Below are positions 51,827 to 59,589 of a stretch of 64,000 nucleotides of DNA, piece after piece. The notes under the pieces were generated by a model. The model did not search any database and was not told the origin of the DNA. It saw only the letters and a list, made by a program, of their open reading frames with translations. Source of the stretch: Bog-793 sp963785415 (GTDB lineage Bacteria > Actinomycetota > Acidimicrobiia > Acidimicrobiales > Bog-793); assembly GCA_963785415.1 (NCBI GenBank), contig CAWAVB010000001.1, positions 1,922,001 through 1,986,000 on the forward strand. Reading direction: 5' to 3'. The position numbers and the translations under genes were made by a program. How positions within the stretch are numbered: the first letter of the stretch is position 1; every line of letters starts with the position of its first letter.

Positions 51827-53285
51827 GATGGCCTCAGCAACAGTGTTCGAGACGATCCCGCGTTCACCAGAGGAGCAGTACTTCTCACGAGTTGCCGGGT
51901 CGTTGATCGGATCGGCCGCTGCGGACGCCCTCGGCTGGATCACCGAGTTCGTGCGCGGTCTGGACCACATGCGGAAAATCTACCGAACCGATCGCGTCAC
52001 GGAGTACAGGTCGTGGCAGAAGACGAGCGGCGGAAGATTCAACGCGTATATCGACTACATCAGCGCGGGTGAGTACTCGGACGATACTGAACTGACCCTT
52101 GCTGTCGCGCGGTCCCTGCGCCCGGACGGTTCAGTTGATGTACATCATCTTGCCAAGGCTGAGTTTCCGCTTTGGCTCGACTACGCGTGGGGAGCGGGCT
52201 CCACCATTACTGCCGCGGCCCGATCGTTACAACGGAGATCGGCAGATTGGGACAACAACTTCTTCCGGTACAGGCACAGGGGCCAAGAGCGGGACTACCG
52301 TGACGCCGGGGCTAACGGCGCCGCGATGAGGATCGCGCCGATCGCGTTGGCGAACATCGAGGACTCTACGCAGATGAGTCTCGCTGTGTGGCAAGCCACG
52401 ATCTGCACACACGGTCACCCACGAGCAATCCTGGGTGCCCTGCTTCTTGCCGAGGCAGTTAGACGATGTGCGAGCGAAGGTATAGAAGCAAGGACGACTC
52501 TCTTGAGGAGCCTTGAGAGCTTCGTGGAGGGTTGCGAGCCACCGACGACCAAGGACTTCGAATCGTGGCTGGATCGCTGGAATGCACCTGGGCGCGACTT
52601 TGCACAAGAGTGGGATGTCACTAAGGACGAGGTCCTCCTCGGCCTGAATGCGCTGCGCAGCGTCCGAGAACGCGATGACGCTTACCGGCTGATGGACGAC
52701 CTCGGCTGCTTCAGGCCGGACTCGAAGGGCTCGGGGACCGCGACCGTCCTCGCCGGCATAGCGATCTTCCTCGGTGCCGGCGACTCTTTTCGTGATGCAG
52801 TGCTGCTCGCTGTCAACGCGCTGGGCTCCGATACGGATACGATCGGCGGCTTTGTTGGCGCGATGTGTGGTGCCGCCCACGGGTATGACGAGGTACCACC
52901 CGAGTGGGCGAGCATGATGCAGGACTACGACTACTTCATGCGGGTCGCGACCGAGGTAACGCGGATCGCGTGTCGATCTGGACTGGGTGGCGAGGCATTG
53001 CGCCCGTCGTCGACTGGTCGGAGGACCGATGTCCCAGACCTGATCCGGCGGCTCCGCAGCCATGACATCAGCCAGGGTGAGCGCGTATTTCATCCCCTCT
53101 TCGGAACTGGATTCGTGAGGTCAGTCGAGGCACAGCATCTGCGTCGTAAGGACGGCGCCAGCGTGGTATTTGCGTGGGTGATCTTTGATATCGGGCAAAG
53201 CTGCAAGTTCCGGTTCATGACGATCCCCTCGGCGAGACGCGCCGTGAGTGAGCGAACGCCGCCAGGGAGACCGCGTCTCTTCTAG
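51819..53285 (+). CDS. ADP-ribosylglycohydrolase (DraG-like) with extra C-terminal domain
   Basis: 488 aa. The ARH/DraG fold is clear: VAGSLIGSAAADALGWITEF (about 25-44), the metal site GEYSDDTELTLAVARSL (D88, D89, T90), GANGAAMRIAPIAL and the second metal site NALGSDTDTIGGFVGAMCG (D338, D340, T341). DraG-type enzymes remove ADP-ribose from protein or DNA. Residues about 420-470 (GERVFHPLFGTGFVRSVE, then FDIGQSCKFRFM) look like the Tudor-like module found at the C-terminus of UvrD/PcrA and may bring it to nucleic acid or RNA polymerase. The start overlaps the DarT-like gene (ATG 51819, GAGGAGGATTAGGA upstream), so the antidote is probably translated coupled to the toxin. Confidence 0.85.
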   Translation: MAEMASATVFETIPRSPEEQYFSRVAGSLIGSAAADALGWITEFVRGLDHMRKIYRTDRVTEYRSWQKTSGGRFNAYIDYISAGEYSDDTELTLAVARSLRPDGSVDVHHLAKAEFPLWLDYAWGAGSTITAAARSLQRRSADWDNNFFRYRHRGQERDYRDAGANGAAMRIAPIALANIEDSTQMSLAVWQATICTHGHPRAILGALLLAEAVRRCASEGIEARTTLLRSLESFVEGCEPPTTKDFESWLDRWNAPGRDFAQEWDVTKDEVLLGLNALRSVRERDDAYRLMDDLGCFRPDSKGSGTATVLAGIAIFLGAGDSFRDAVLLAVNALGSDTDTIGGFVGAMCGAAHGYDEVPPEWASMMQDYDYFMRVATEVTRIACRSGLGGEALRPSSTGRRTDVPDLIRRLRSHDISQGERVFHPLFGTGFVRSVEAQHLRRKDGASVVFAWVIFDIGQSCKFRFMTIPSARRAVSERTPPGRPRLF

Positions 53286-53791
53286 TTGATGAGATGACAT
53301 GCCTCATGGATTGTTTCGAGGTTTCCTGTTGAGATTGGGCTGAACCGCACTGGATCTGGAGCAGGTCACTTTGATCCGTGAGAAGTGGATTCATGGAGGA
53401 AGAACCCATTCCCCTGGACGAGGGCGGAGGCCCGAGCACCTTGGTGCTCACACGGCTGGAGGCCGGAGCGCCCGAGTTCGGGGTGTTTTCTGTCCTGGAG
53501 TGAATCCTCGGTCGAGCACCCGGAGGGAGACACCAGGCCCCTCTCCGGAGCGTCTCCGAGTGACCTTCGGGGCGGAACCCGAAGGTCTGTCATCCCAAAA
53601 AAATCCCAAAAACTTTCCAAAACGTGCAAGATGGGTCCTCGCAGCACAGCGGGCAGAAGCGAGCAAAGTCCCAGGTAGAGCGGCAAATCTGGACAACGGT
53701 AGAGGACTGCAGAAAACGGGGCGGACAGGCCGAATAGGTCTCATAATCCGAAGATCGAGCACTGCGATCGGCATGTATCGGCAATGGAGGC
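53286..53791. other. gap with strong inverted repeats, no supported gene
   Basis: Open frames exist on both strands but show no domain. The stretch is rich in local inverted repeats: GAGCACC-TT-GGTGCTC at 53434-53449 and a 10-bp-stem hairpin at 53562-53587, followed by an A-rich run (about 53592-53615). It may be decayed element DNA or carry a structured RNA. Confidence 0.4.
53562..53587. other. perfect 10-bp hairpin
   Basis: GACCTTCGGG and CCCGAAGGTC form a perfect 10-bp stem around the six-base loop GCGGAA. It lies 277 nt after the DraG-like gene. A T-run is absent on the plus strand, and on the minus strand the T-run precedes rather than follows the stem, so it is not a classic terminator for either direction. 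Confidence 0.45.
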
Positions 53792-53959
53792 TCATGCCGT
53801 GTGGCGACGAAATAGCGCCGCTGCCAGGACGATGGATGCGACAAGGAGGCCAGAGCACCAGATGGTGGCGACGAAGGGCGCGTTCCCGGTGGGGGTGTGA
53901 AGCAGGAGGCCCCGCCGAAGCTCGACTAGTTGTCGCAGCGGGTTCAGCGTGTACTGGCG
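53792..53959 (-). pseudogene. 3' remnant of an ABC-2 transporter permease
   Basis: Read on the minus strand, a frame ending at 53792-53794 encodes YTLNPLRQLVELRRGLLL, then LHTPTGNAPFVATIW, then CSGLLVASIVLAAALFRRHTA. This is the typical C-terminus of a DrrB/ABC-2 permease: NP...L...R..L, then a final membrane helix and a short basic LFRR tail. Upstream of about 53960 the similarity stops and no N-terminal part is present, so it is a fragment. It is not part of the intact permease gene at 42617-43387. Confidence 0.5.
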
Positions 53960-53970
53960 ACTACGGGCGC

Positions 53971-54108
53971 ATGATCCGTGAGCTCATCGACCCCGACCGA
54001 TTGCCAGGCGTCTGGGCTGCCGCATCCGCCGGCGCGTTCGAGGACGACGCCGGCGTGGAGGGCGAGTGCCGCTTTTGCCTCGAACGGTTCCTCGACGGCA
54101 CCGATTGA
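53971..54108 (+). CDS. short ORF of unknown status
   Basis: 45 codons from ATG 53971, encoding MIRELIDPDRLPGVWAAASA then EGECRFCLERFLDGTD. It has one CxxC and an acidic composition but no recognisable family and no Shine-Dalgarno. It sits between a permease remnant and the IS-split gene and could be a small real protein, an N-terminal scrap or chance. Confidence 0.22.
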   Translation: MIRELIDPDRLPGVWAAASAGAFEDDAGVEGECRFCLERFLDGTD

Positions 54109-54339
54109 AGGCATCGAGCCTCGCCGGCTGGCGAGTAGCGCCATCTTCGATCTTCGGTCGGCGAGACTAGAGGAGGAGCGCAACCTCCATCTCGTTAATC
54201 GTCGAGAAACGACAGAGGTCATGACCGTGGAGATGACCGAGCAAGAAGAGCGTGAGATACGCCAGTACGTCGAGTCACAGACCGCCGATCGAGACAACGA
54301 AGTCCAGCTCGTACAGAGAGTGGGCAGACGGCGAATCGC

Positions 54340-55788
54340 GGTCAAGTCCGGCCGACTGGTGTACGACGACCACCACACCAACCGTTGATCGTGTCCCTAG
54401 CTGACGGCCTCCAGCTCCGCCGTCTTGCCCACCTCCTTCACCTGTTCGATGTTGCCGGCAATCACGCGCATGCGAGCCTTGGCGAGGCTGTCAGGGCTCA
54501 TGTAGCGGCGAGCCACGGCCCACTCGTCGTGCTGTTCGGCGAGGACGGCTCCGACGAGGCGGATGCACGCGGCCCGGTTCGGGAAGATGCCCACGACGTC
54601 GGTCCTCCTGCGGAGCTCTTTGTTGAGACGCTCCTGGGGGTTGTTGCTCCAGATCTGCTTCCAGTGCTCGGAGGGGAACGAGGAGAAGGCCAGCAGGTCT
54701 GCCTCGGCGTCGACGAGGAACTCGGCGGTGACGGGGAACTGGCCCTCGAGCTGGTCGATGACCCGGTCGAACTGTGCTTTGACCTGGGTGGCGTCAGCCT
54801 GGGCGAAGATCGTCCGCACGAGGGTGGCGACCATCGCCTGGGCGGTCTTTGGTACTCGGGTGAGCAGATTGCGCATGGCATGGGTCCGGCACCGTTGCCA
54901 GGACGCACCGGTCAGCACGGCGCCGATCGCGTTCTTCAGCCCCTCGTGGGAATCGGAGACGACAAGGGCCACCCCGGAAAGGCCGCGGGCGACGAGGCCT
55001 CGCAAGAACGCCGTCCAGCCCGCTCCGTCCTCGGCACTTATGACGTCCACGCCGAGGATCTCCCGGTGGCCGTCGGCGTTCACGCCCGTGGCCACGACGG
55101 TCGCCAACGAGACGACGCGTCCGCCCTCGCGCACCTTGTGGAACAAGGCGTCCAACCAGAGATAGGTATAGGGCCCCTCGTCCAGGGGACGGTTGCGGAA
55201 CTCGCCGACCTTTGAGTCGAGGTGCTTGGCGAGCTCGGAGACCTGGGACTTGGACATGCCGTCGATGCCCATCGATCTCACGAGGTCGTCGACTCTTCTC
55301 GTGGAGACGCCTTCGACATAGGCCTGGCAGATCACCGAGACGAGGGCCTGCTCGGCTCGCCGGCGTGGCTCCAACAGGCTCGGCAGATAGGAGCCTTGGC
55401 GAAGCTTTGGGATGTCGAGGCTGATCGTGCCGGCCCGTGTGTCCCAGCGCCGTGCCCGATGCCCGTTGCGACTGTTTCGGCGATCGTCGGACCTCTCGTT
55501 GTAGCCGGCGTTGCAGATGACATCGACGTCCGCGTCCATGAGCAGCTCAGCTGCCATCTTCACCATCTCTCCGAGCAGGTCGGAACCAGCTGGGCTCTCC
55601 AGGTACTTGCGCAGCAGCTCTGCCGCGCCCATGTTGTTGTTGACGGTCACCGCATCTTCTCCTTCGTGAACTTGTCGTTCTTGAAGGTTGGTGCGGTGGC
55701 TGTCGCGTCTGGGGGATGCTCGACGCGAAGCAGTGCTCAGCGCGAGTTGGTCACCTCGGGCTTGTACACCACTTTGGCGGACTCAACT
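54340..55788 (-). mobile_element. IS256-family element, copy 2 (intact)
   Basis: 1,449 bp, with ends GGTCAAGTCCGGCCGACT (left) and AGTTGAGTCCGCCAAAGT (right, reverse complement), each continuing to GGTGTAC. It is flanked by the 8-bp duplication CGAATCGC at 54332-54339 and 55789-55796. Apart from the nested IS21 it matches copy 1 over its whole length, and the encoded transposases are identical in the shared part, so the two copies are recent. Confidence 0.95.
54397..55650 (-). CDS. IS256-family transposase, copy 2 (intact)
   Basis: 417 aa, native C-terminus GKTAELEAVS. It has the family layout: an N-terminal DNA-binding region (LRKYLESPAGSDLLGEMVKM), then the DDE core with TYLWLDALFHKVREGGRVV, VALVVSDSHEGLKNAIGAVL and WSNNPQERLNKELRRRTDVV (near the catalytic Glu). 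GTG start at 55650. Complete and probably active; it differs from copy 1 only in the last residues, which there were replaced by the IS21 insertion. Confidence 0.95.
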   Translation of the reverse strand: MTVNNNMGAAELLRKYLESPAGSDLLGEMVKMAAELLMDADVDVICNAGYNERSDDRRNSRNGHRARRWDTRAGTISLDIPKLRQGSYLPSLLEPRRRAEQALVSVICQAYVEGVSTRRVDDLVRSMGIDGMSKSQVSELAKHLDSKVGEFRNRPLDEGPYTYLWLDALFHKVREGGRVVSLATVVATGVNADGHREILGVDVISAEDGAGWTAFLRGLVARGLSGVALVVSDSHEGLKNAIGAVLTGASWQRCRTHAMRNLLTRVPKTAQAMVATLVRTIFAQADATQVKAQFDRVIDQLEGQFPVTAEFLVDAEADLLAFSSFPSEHWKQIWSNNPQERLNKELRRRTDVVGIFPNRAACIRLVGAVLAEQHDEWAVARRYMSPDSLAKARMRVIAGNIEQVKEVGKTAELEAVS

Positions 55789-56925
55789 CGAATCGCCGGC
55801 TACACCCATGACCTGTACGACGTGTGGATGTCGAAGGGCGATAGGTGGTGGGTTATCACCGGCATGACCAATCTTTACGCCCAGGAAGATTTTCACGACC
55901 TCGATCAGGTGTTCACCTTCCACCTTGGCCTCTGTGCTCTGCTCCGCGAGAGATTCCTGATCGAGGCCGACGAGGAGTCGGCGGAGCACATCGGCCGCGC
56001 ATGGCGCCGGTACGCGAAGGCGGTTGACGCCATGAGCGAAGCCGAGGAGGCCGAGGACTTCCAGGCCGTCGGAATTCGTTGCCGCGAGGCGCTGCTCGCA
56101 CTCAACCGCGACCACGCGACGGCGCCATGGCTCCCAGGAACCGAGCCGCCTCCGAAGGTCGCTGACTTCGGGGGCTGGGTAGAACTCCATGCTCAAGCCT
56201 TGGCCCGCGGCAGGATGCGGGCCTACCTTCGGGACCTGGCCAGTAGGACCTGGGACATCGTGGTTTGGCTCCAGCACTATGCAGATGCGACGGAGCTTGA
56301 TGCCGAGATTGCCCTCGAGGCGACGGCGCACTTCCTTCGTATGTTCGCTCTGGCGGTTCGCAGGTACCAGCAAGGGTCCTTGCGGCGTTGCCCGTCTTGT
56401 GACTCATACCGACTTGCCCAGGACGGCGACGTCGAGGAGCACGACGGACTCCTCGGTTACGCGACTCACGACGTCTGCCTGGCCTGCGGTTGGACCTCCG
56501 AGCAAACATTCGAGCCCTACTCAGCTGAATGGTTCGGGCGGGCCACGGAATATCTCGAAGCTGACCCAGTGGACCTCAACGCGATCGGCGCCGATGATGC
56601 TCTCGGACGGTCCGGCTACCCCCGTTCGACACGTGGCGGCGCCTCCGATCTGGACCGCTGACACACGTTCACAGATCTGGGGTGTCTCAACCTGCGGGCA
56701 TATCGCGCGGGACATCCTCGTGTAGCCATTTGTGTAGCCCAGCGCTGAGATCTGGCCAGACGCACTTGGACGCTTATAGGTCTAGACACCTGTTCAGAGC
56801 TGCTCTGTGGACTCTGATGGACGCCCGGATACCCGTTCGATTTCTCTAGGGGTTCCATCCCCAGACCCAAGCGTTTCGTACCCTGCCGAGCACACCGTCC
56901 CCGGTCAGCTTTCCAGTCATCGGCA

Positions 56926-58122
56926 TTACGAGGTGCCGTGCCTGTGAACGATCGACAGATCCTCCTCTGCAAGCGCCTCCTCTTCTTCGTCCGGGATCGC
57001 AATCGTCGGGTGGAATAGCTGCTGGGCGATGACCGTCGGGACGAACGCAGACAGGATCACGACCGTGACCAGCTCGGTGTACTGGGTCTGGTCGATGAGG
57101 TGGTGGGTCAGTCCGAAGAGCGCAGCGATTGAGCCGAACGTCAGTCCTGTCGCCATTAGCAGCGTTGTGTAGGCGCGTTCCCGGTTTGGGATCCGGAACG
57201 ATGCCGACGCCGGCCAAACGCCGATGAGCTTCGACAGCATCTTGACTGCGAACAGTGCGCCGATGATCCCGGCCCCTGTGAAGAGGGCGGGTGCTGAAAT
57301 GAGGGTTCCCGCTCGAAGGAAGAAGAACGGCGTGAGCAGAGCGAACGAGATCGTGCGGATTCTGTCGAGGATGACCCGATCGTGCATGAAGACCCCGGCC
57401 ACGACAAGGCCTGCCACGTAGGCGGGCAGGACCGCCTCGCTCCCGGCTGCTGTCGCGAGCCCTCCAAGCCCCAGTAGCACGACAAGCAGGAACTTGACCT
57501 CTGGCTCGCTGATTCGATGCCCGAAGCGTGCGATGACGAGCCGCATCGCCCGGGGCAGTACGAGCATCGAAACCGCCGTGGTGACGGCGAAGGCCAGGAG
57601 CATCCACCCGTAGGTCGCGAAGAACCCGCCGAGTGCCATCACCGTTCCGAGGTCGGTTACGAAACACGCCGCCAGGATGAGCTTGCCGATGTCCTCCCGG
57701 TTCAGGCCCGTCTCCACCATCACGGCGTAGACAACCGCAACCGATGTTGTGCTGAGGGCAATGCCTCCGATCTCCGCCGCCTGCAGATGCCAATCGAGGG
57801 CGAACCTGCAAATCGCGAAGACACCGGCGAATGGGAGCGCGAACGAGGTCGTGCCGATCACGAGACTCGCTTTCCAATGCCGCTTCAGTGAAACCGGGTC
57901 GATCTCGGCGCCGGCGAGGAAGGTCAACAAGAGAGACCCAATGCTCGCAAGGAAGGTCGTGAACGCGGTCTGGTCCACGTGTTCCTTGATTCCGGGGATG
58001 TTGCCTACCACGGCTCCGACGAGTATCTCGACGAGCGCCACCGAAATGCCAACCCGAACACTGATGAACGACGCGAGAAATGCCATGCCCAGCCAGATCG
58101 CAGCGATGTAGTAGATGTTCAC
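56926..58122 (-). CDS. CPA2-family cation/proton antiporter (KefB/NapA-like)
   Basis: 398 aa with about 12-13 hydrophobic segments. Family features are GISVALVEILVGAVVGNI, FLAGAEIDPVSLKR (the LAG.E.D motif), GIALSTTSVAVVYAVMVETG and ILAACFVTDLGTVMALG, where the ion-binding site carries a single TD rather than the ND of CPA2 electrogenic members, and SFALLTPFFFLRAGTL. There is no TrkA-N/RCK domain. It exchanges Na+ or K+ for H+ at the membrane. The gene has a structured-looking leader with two inverted repeats (58169-58220) that could sense ions. Confidence 0.9.
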   Translation of the reverse strand: MNIYYIAAIWLGMAFLASFISVRVGISVALVEILVGAVVGNIPGIKEHVDQTAFTTFLASIGSLLLTFLAGAEIDPVSLKRHWKASLVIGTTSFALPFAGVFAICRFALDWHLQAAEIGGIALSTTSVAVVYAVMVETGLNREDIGKLILAACFVTDLGTVMALGGFFATYGWMLLAFAVTTAVSMLVLPRAMRLVIARFGHRISEPEVKFLLVVLLGLGGLATAAGSEAVLPAYVAGLVVAGVFMHDRVILDRIRTISFALLTPFFFLRAGTLISAPALFTGAGIIGALFAVKMLSKLIGVWPASASFRIPNRERAYTTLLMATGLTFGSIAALFGLTHHLIDQTQYTELVTVVILSAFVPTVIAQQLFHPTIAIPDEEEEALAEEDLSIVHRHGTS

Positions 58123-58168
58123 GCTTACCCCCTTCTCGGCCGGCAGGGGGTGCGGAATTAGCGCGCGC

Positions 58169-58220
58169 CTACCAGCAGCTTCCTTCTCTGGTAGAAGCCA
58201 TCAGTCGAGCGGCGCTCGAC
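58169..58220 (-). promoter_or_regulatory. two adjacent inverted repeats in the antiporter leader
   Basis: CTACCAG-N12-CTGGTAG (58169-58194, perfect 7-bp arms) and GTCGAGC-GGC-GCTCGAC (58204-58220, perfect 7-bp arms) lie 47-98 bases upstream of the antiporter ATG. In RNA they would form two stems in the 5' leader. That arrangement suits an RNA switch or attenuator, but I cannot match it to a known riboswitch consensus. DNA-level operators are an equal alternative. Confidence 0.4.
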
Positions 58221-58762
58221 GATTCGAGGGGCGGGCCTCATCGCGCCTCCTCGGATGTTATCGGGACTCATCGACCCCCAACTCGTGCCCTGTTGCCAAA
58301 TGCCCATTTGGGGGAGCCACGCTCAGCGGGCTTGAGCGGTTGCCACGAGGAAGCGAATATCGGCCGTCCTTCGGCACCACGACCTCCATGGCCGAAAACG
58401 CCAGTCGGAGATTGGTGACGGCGGCTCCCCGACACGGCGAAACTGCCTTTTGAAGTCGTGTTTGTCTTTGCGATCCTGCAGCGAAAAATGCGTCCAGCTC
58501 CAGGGCATCCGTTTTGCTAATCAGGCGTCAAGGAACGCTTTGCGCTATTCGCTTGCGAGTGGATCGAGACGGCGAATCGCGTCTCGCGGTTGAGGTATTC
58601 AGGGCCTTCGGGGCCGCGCCGCCATCTCGGCGAAGCCGTCGGTGAAGGTGTGCACTTCTCGCGCGTCCTTTGCTTCCGCCTGGTGCGACGAACTCTTCAT
58701 GGCCCGGACGTCGAGCCGGATCGTGAGTCGCCTGGCGTCCAGAAGGCGATCCCGAGGCCTCC
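58221..58762. other. 542-nt gap without a supported gene
   Basis: Upstream part of the antiporter leader and the space downstream of the Nudix gene. A minus-strand frame near 58600-58760 (LLDARRLTIRLDVRAMKSSS, then HTFTDGFAEMAARPRRP) looks protein-like but has no clear start or family, so I do not call it. No RNA gene is seen. Confidence 0.35.
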
Positions 58763-59227
58763 TCAGCGGCGCCGGTTGTCATCGTGGATCAGACCCTCGT
58801 CGAGGGCGGCCCGGAACCCAGGATGCAAAGGGAGAAACTGCATCTCCTTCCGAGTGAACCAACCTGTTGCATCGCTCTCATGAACGCAGTAGGCGAGGAA
58901 CATTTCCTCGACGTCTGCAAGGACGATATAGAACTTCCAGCCACCTCCACAGTCCTGAATGGTGATGCTGCGAACTCGATAAGCAGGAAGTGTTCCTACC
59001 TCTTCCTCGGATTCGCGCCGCGCGGTCTCTTCTGGACTTTCGCCCACGCGAATCGCGCCGCCAGGAATGCCCCAGGTCCCCCCTTCGTCCACCCATCTTG
59101 AGCGCTGCTGAAGGAGGAACTGTGGCTCAACACTCAGCGAGAACCCGTACCGGAGAAGGAGGCCAGCACCGCCGAGTGCTCCCCAATGCACGTGGTTCAC
59201 GTGACAGATGGTCCAGCGGTCCACCAT
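58763..59227 (-). CDS. Nudix hydrolase
   Basis: 154 aa. The Nudix box is GGAIRVGESPEETARRESEE followed by EVG, fitting Gx5Ex7REUxEExGU except that the U position has Ser. N-terminal beta strands (GALGGAGLLLRYGFSLSVEP) and the later FLLQQRSRWVDEGGTWGIPG strand are typical. Such enzymes hydrolyse nucleoside diphosphates linked to another group (NUDT/MutT-like); the substrate is unknown. It may act on ADP-ribose or NAD derivatives, which would be of interest next to ADP-ribosyl genes 6 kb away, but this is speculation. Confidence 0.87.
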   Translation of the reverse strand: MVDRWTICHVNHVHWGALGGAGLLLRYGFSLSVEPQFLLQQRSRWVDEGGTWGIPGGAIRVGESPEETARRESEEEVGTLPAYRVRSITIQDCGGGWKFYIVLADVEEMFLAYCVHESDATGWFTRKEMQFLPLHPGFRAALDEGLIHDDNRRR

Positions 59228-59289
59228 TCGATGCTAGTGGGGCATTGTGAAACGACCGGCGAATTCCACCGAACGAAGATCTTCCTCTA

Positions 59290-59329
59290 GCGCCCCTCCG
59301 GTTTAGCGGAGGAGGCGAGGTAGGGGCGC
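59290..59329. terminator. nested hairpin between the Nudix and MFS genes
   Basis: Inner stem CCTCCG-GTTTAG-CGGAGG (59295-59312) lies within outer arms GCGCCCCT (59290-59297) and AGGGGCGC (59322-59329). The inner and outer pairings share bases 59295-59297, so they are alternatives. It lies about 260 bases past the MFS stop on the minus strand with no T-run. The rest of the 362-nt gap (59228-59589) shows nothing else. Confidence 0.3.
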
Positions 59330-59589
59330 GCTGGGGACAACGACAAGGAGAGCAAGGAAGGCAAGGCGGGGACTCCGGTACCAAGGGCAATTTGGCGAGT
59401 TTCTGCTCGACCGGGGAGTTTGGTGTCGCAACTTGTCGCAGGCGATGGGGAACCGTCGTCGCCATCGTTTGCCACGAGACAAGTGGGGCTCGCTCCAAGG
59501 TCGTCCTGCGCGACACGTGATCTGTAGTCCGTGACGCTATTAAGGCGAACGTCACACGGCAGCGAGTGGCCGTACTGATTTCGCTCGCG

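Larger units (their letters stand above)
54221..56661 (+). pseudogene. zinc-ribbon protein gene split by IS256 copy 2
   Basis: Removing the IS and one copy of its 8-bp target duplication joins 54221-54339 to 55797-56661 in a single frame of about 327 aa. The N-terminal part is MTVEMTEQEEREIRQYVESQ through VGRRRIA, continuing GYTHDLYDVWMSKGDRWWV and FTFHLGLCALLRERFL. The C-terminal half is helical and ends with a zinc ribbon (CPSCDSYRL and CLACGWTSEQ). I recognise no named family; the fold could be a sensor or adaptor. The insertion after codon 40 leaves the 3' 290 codons open but without their own start signals, so the gene is inactivated. Confidence 0.75.

Noticed and set aside
53562..53587. 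Rho-independent terminator for the DraG-like gene
   Set aside because: The stem is strong, but it lies 277 nt downstream and is followed by A-rich rather than T-rich sequence on the plus strand.
53737..53750. tRNA-Met-like anticodon segment (CTCATAATCC)
   Set aside because: The flanking bases do not form a five-pair anticodon stem, and no D-, T- or acceptor arms can be placed around it, so it is not a tRNA or a clear attachment-site remnant.
55222..56661. 479-codon open frame running out of IS256 copy 2 into the 3' part of the split gene
   Set aside because: Its first 190 codons are antisense to the transposase; only the part from 55789 onward is genuine and belongs to the interrupted gene.
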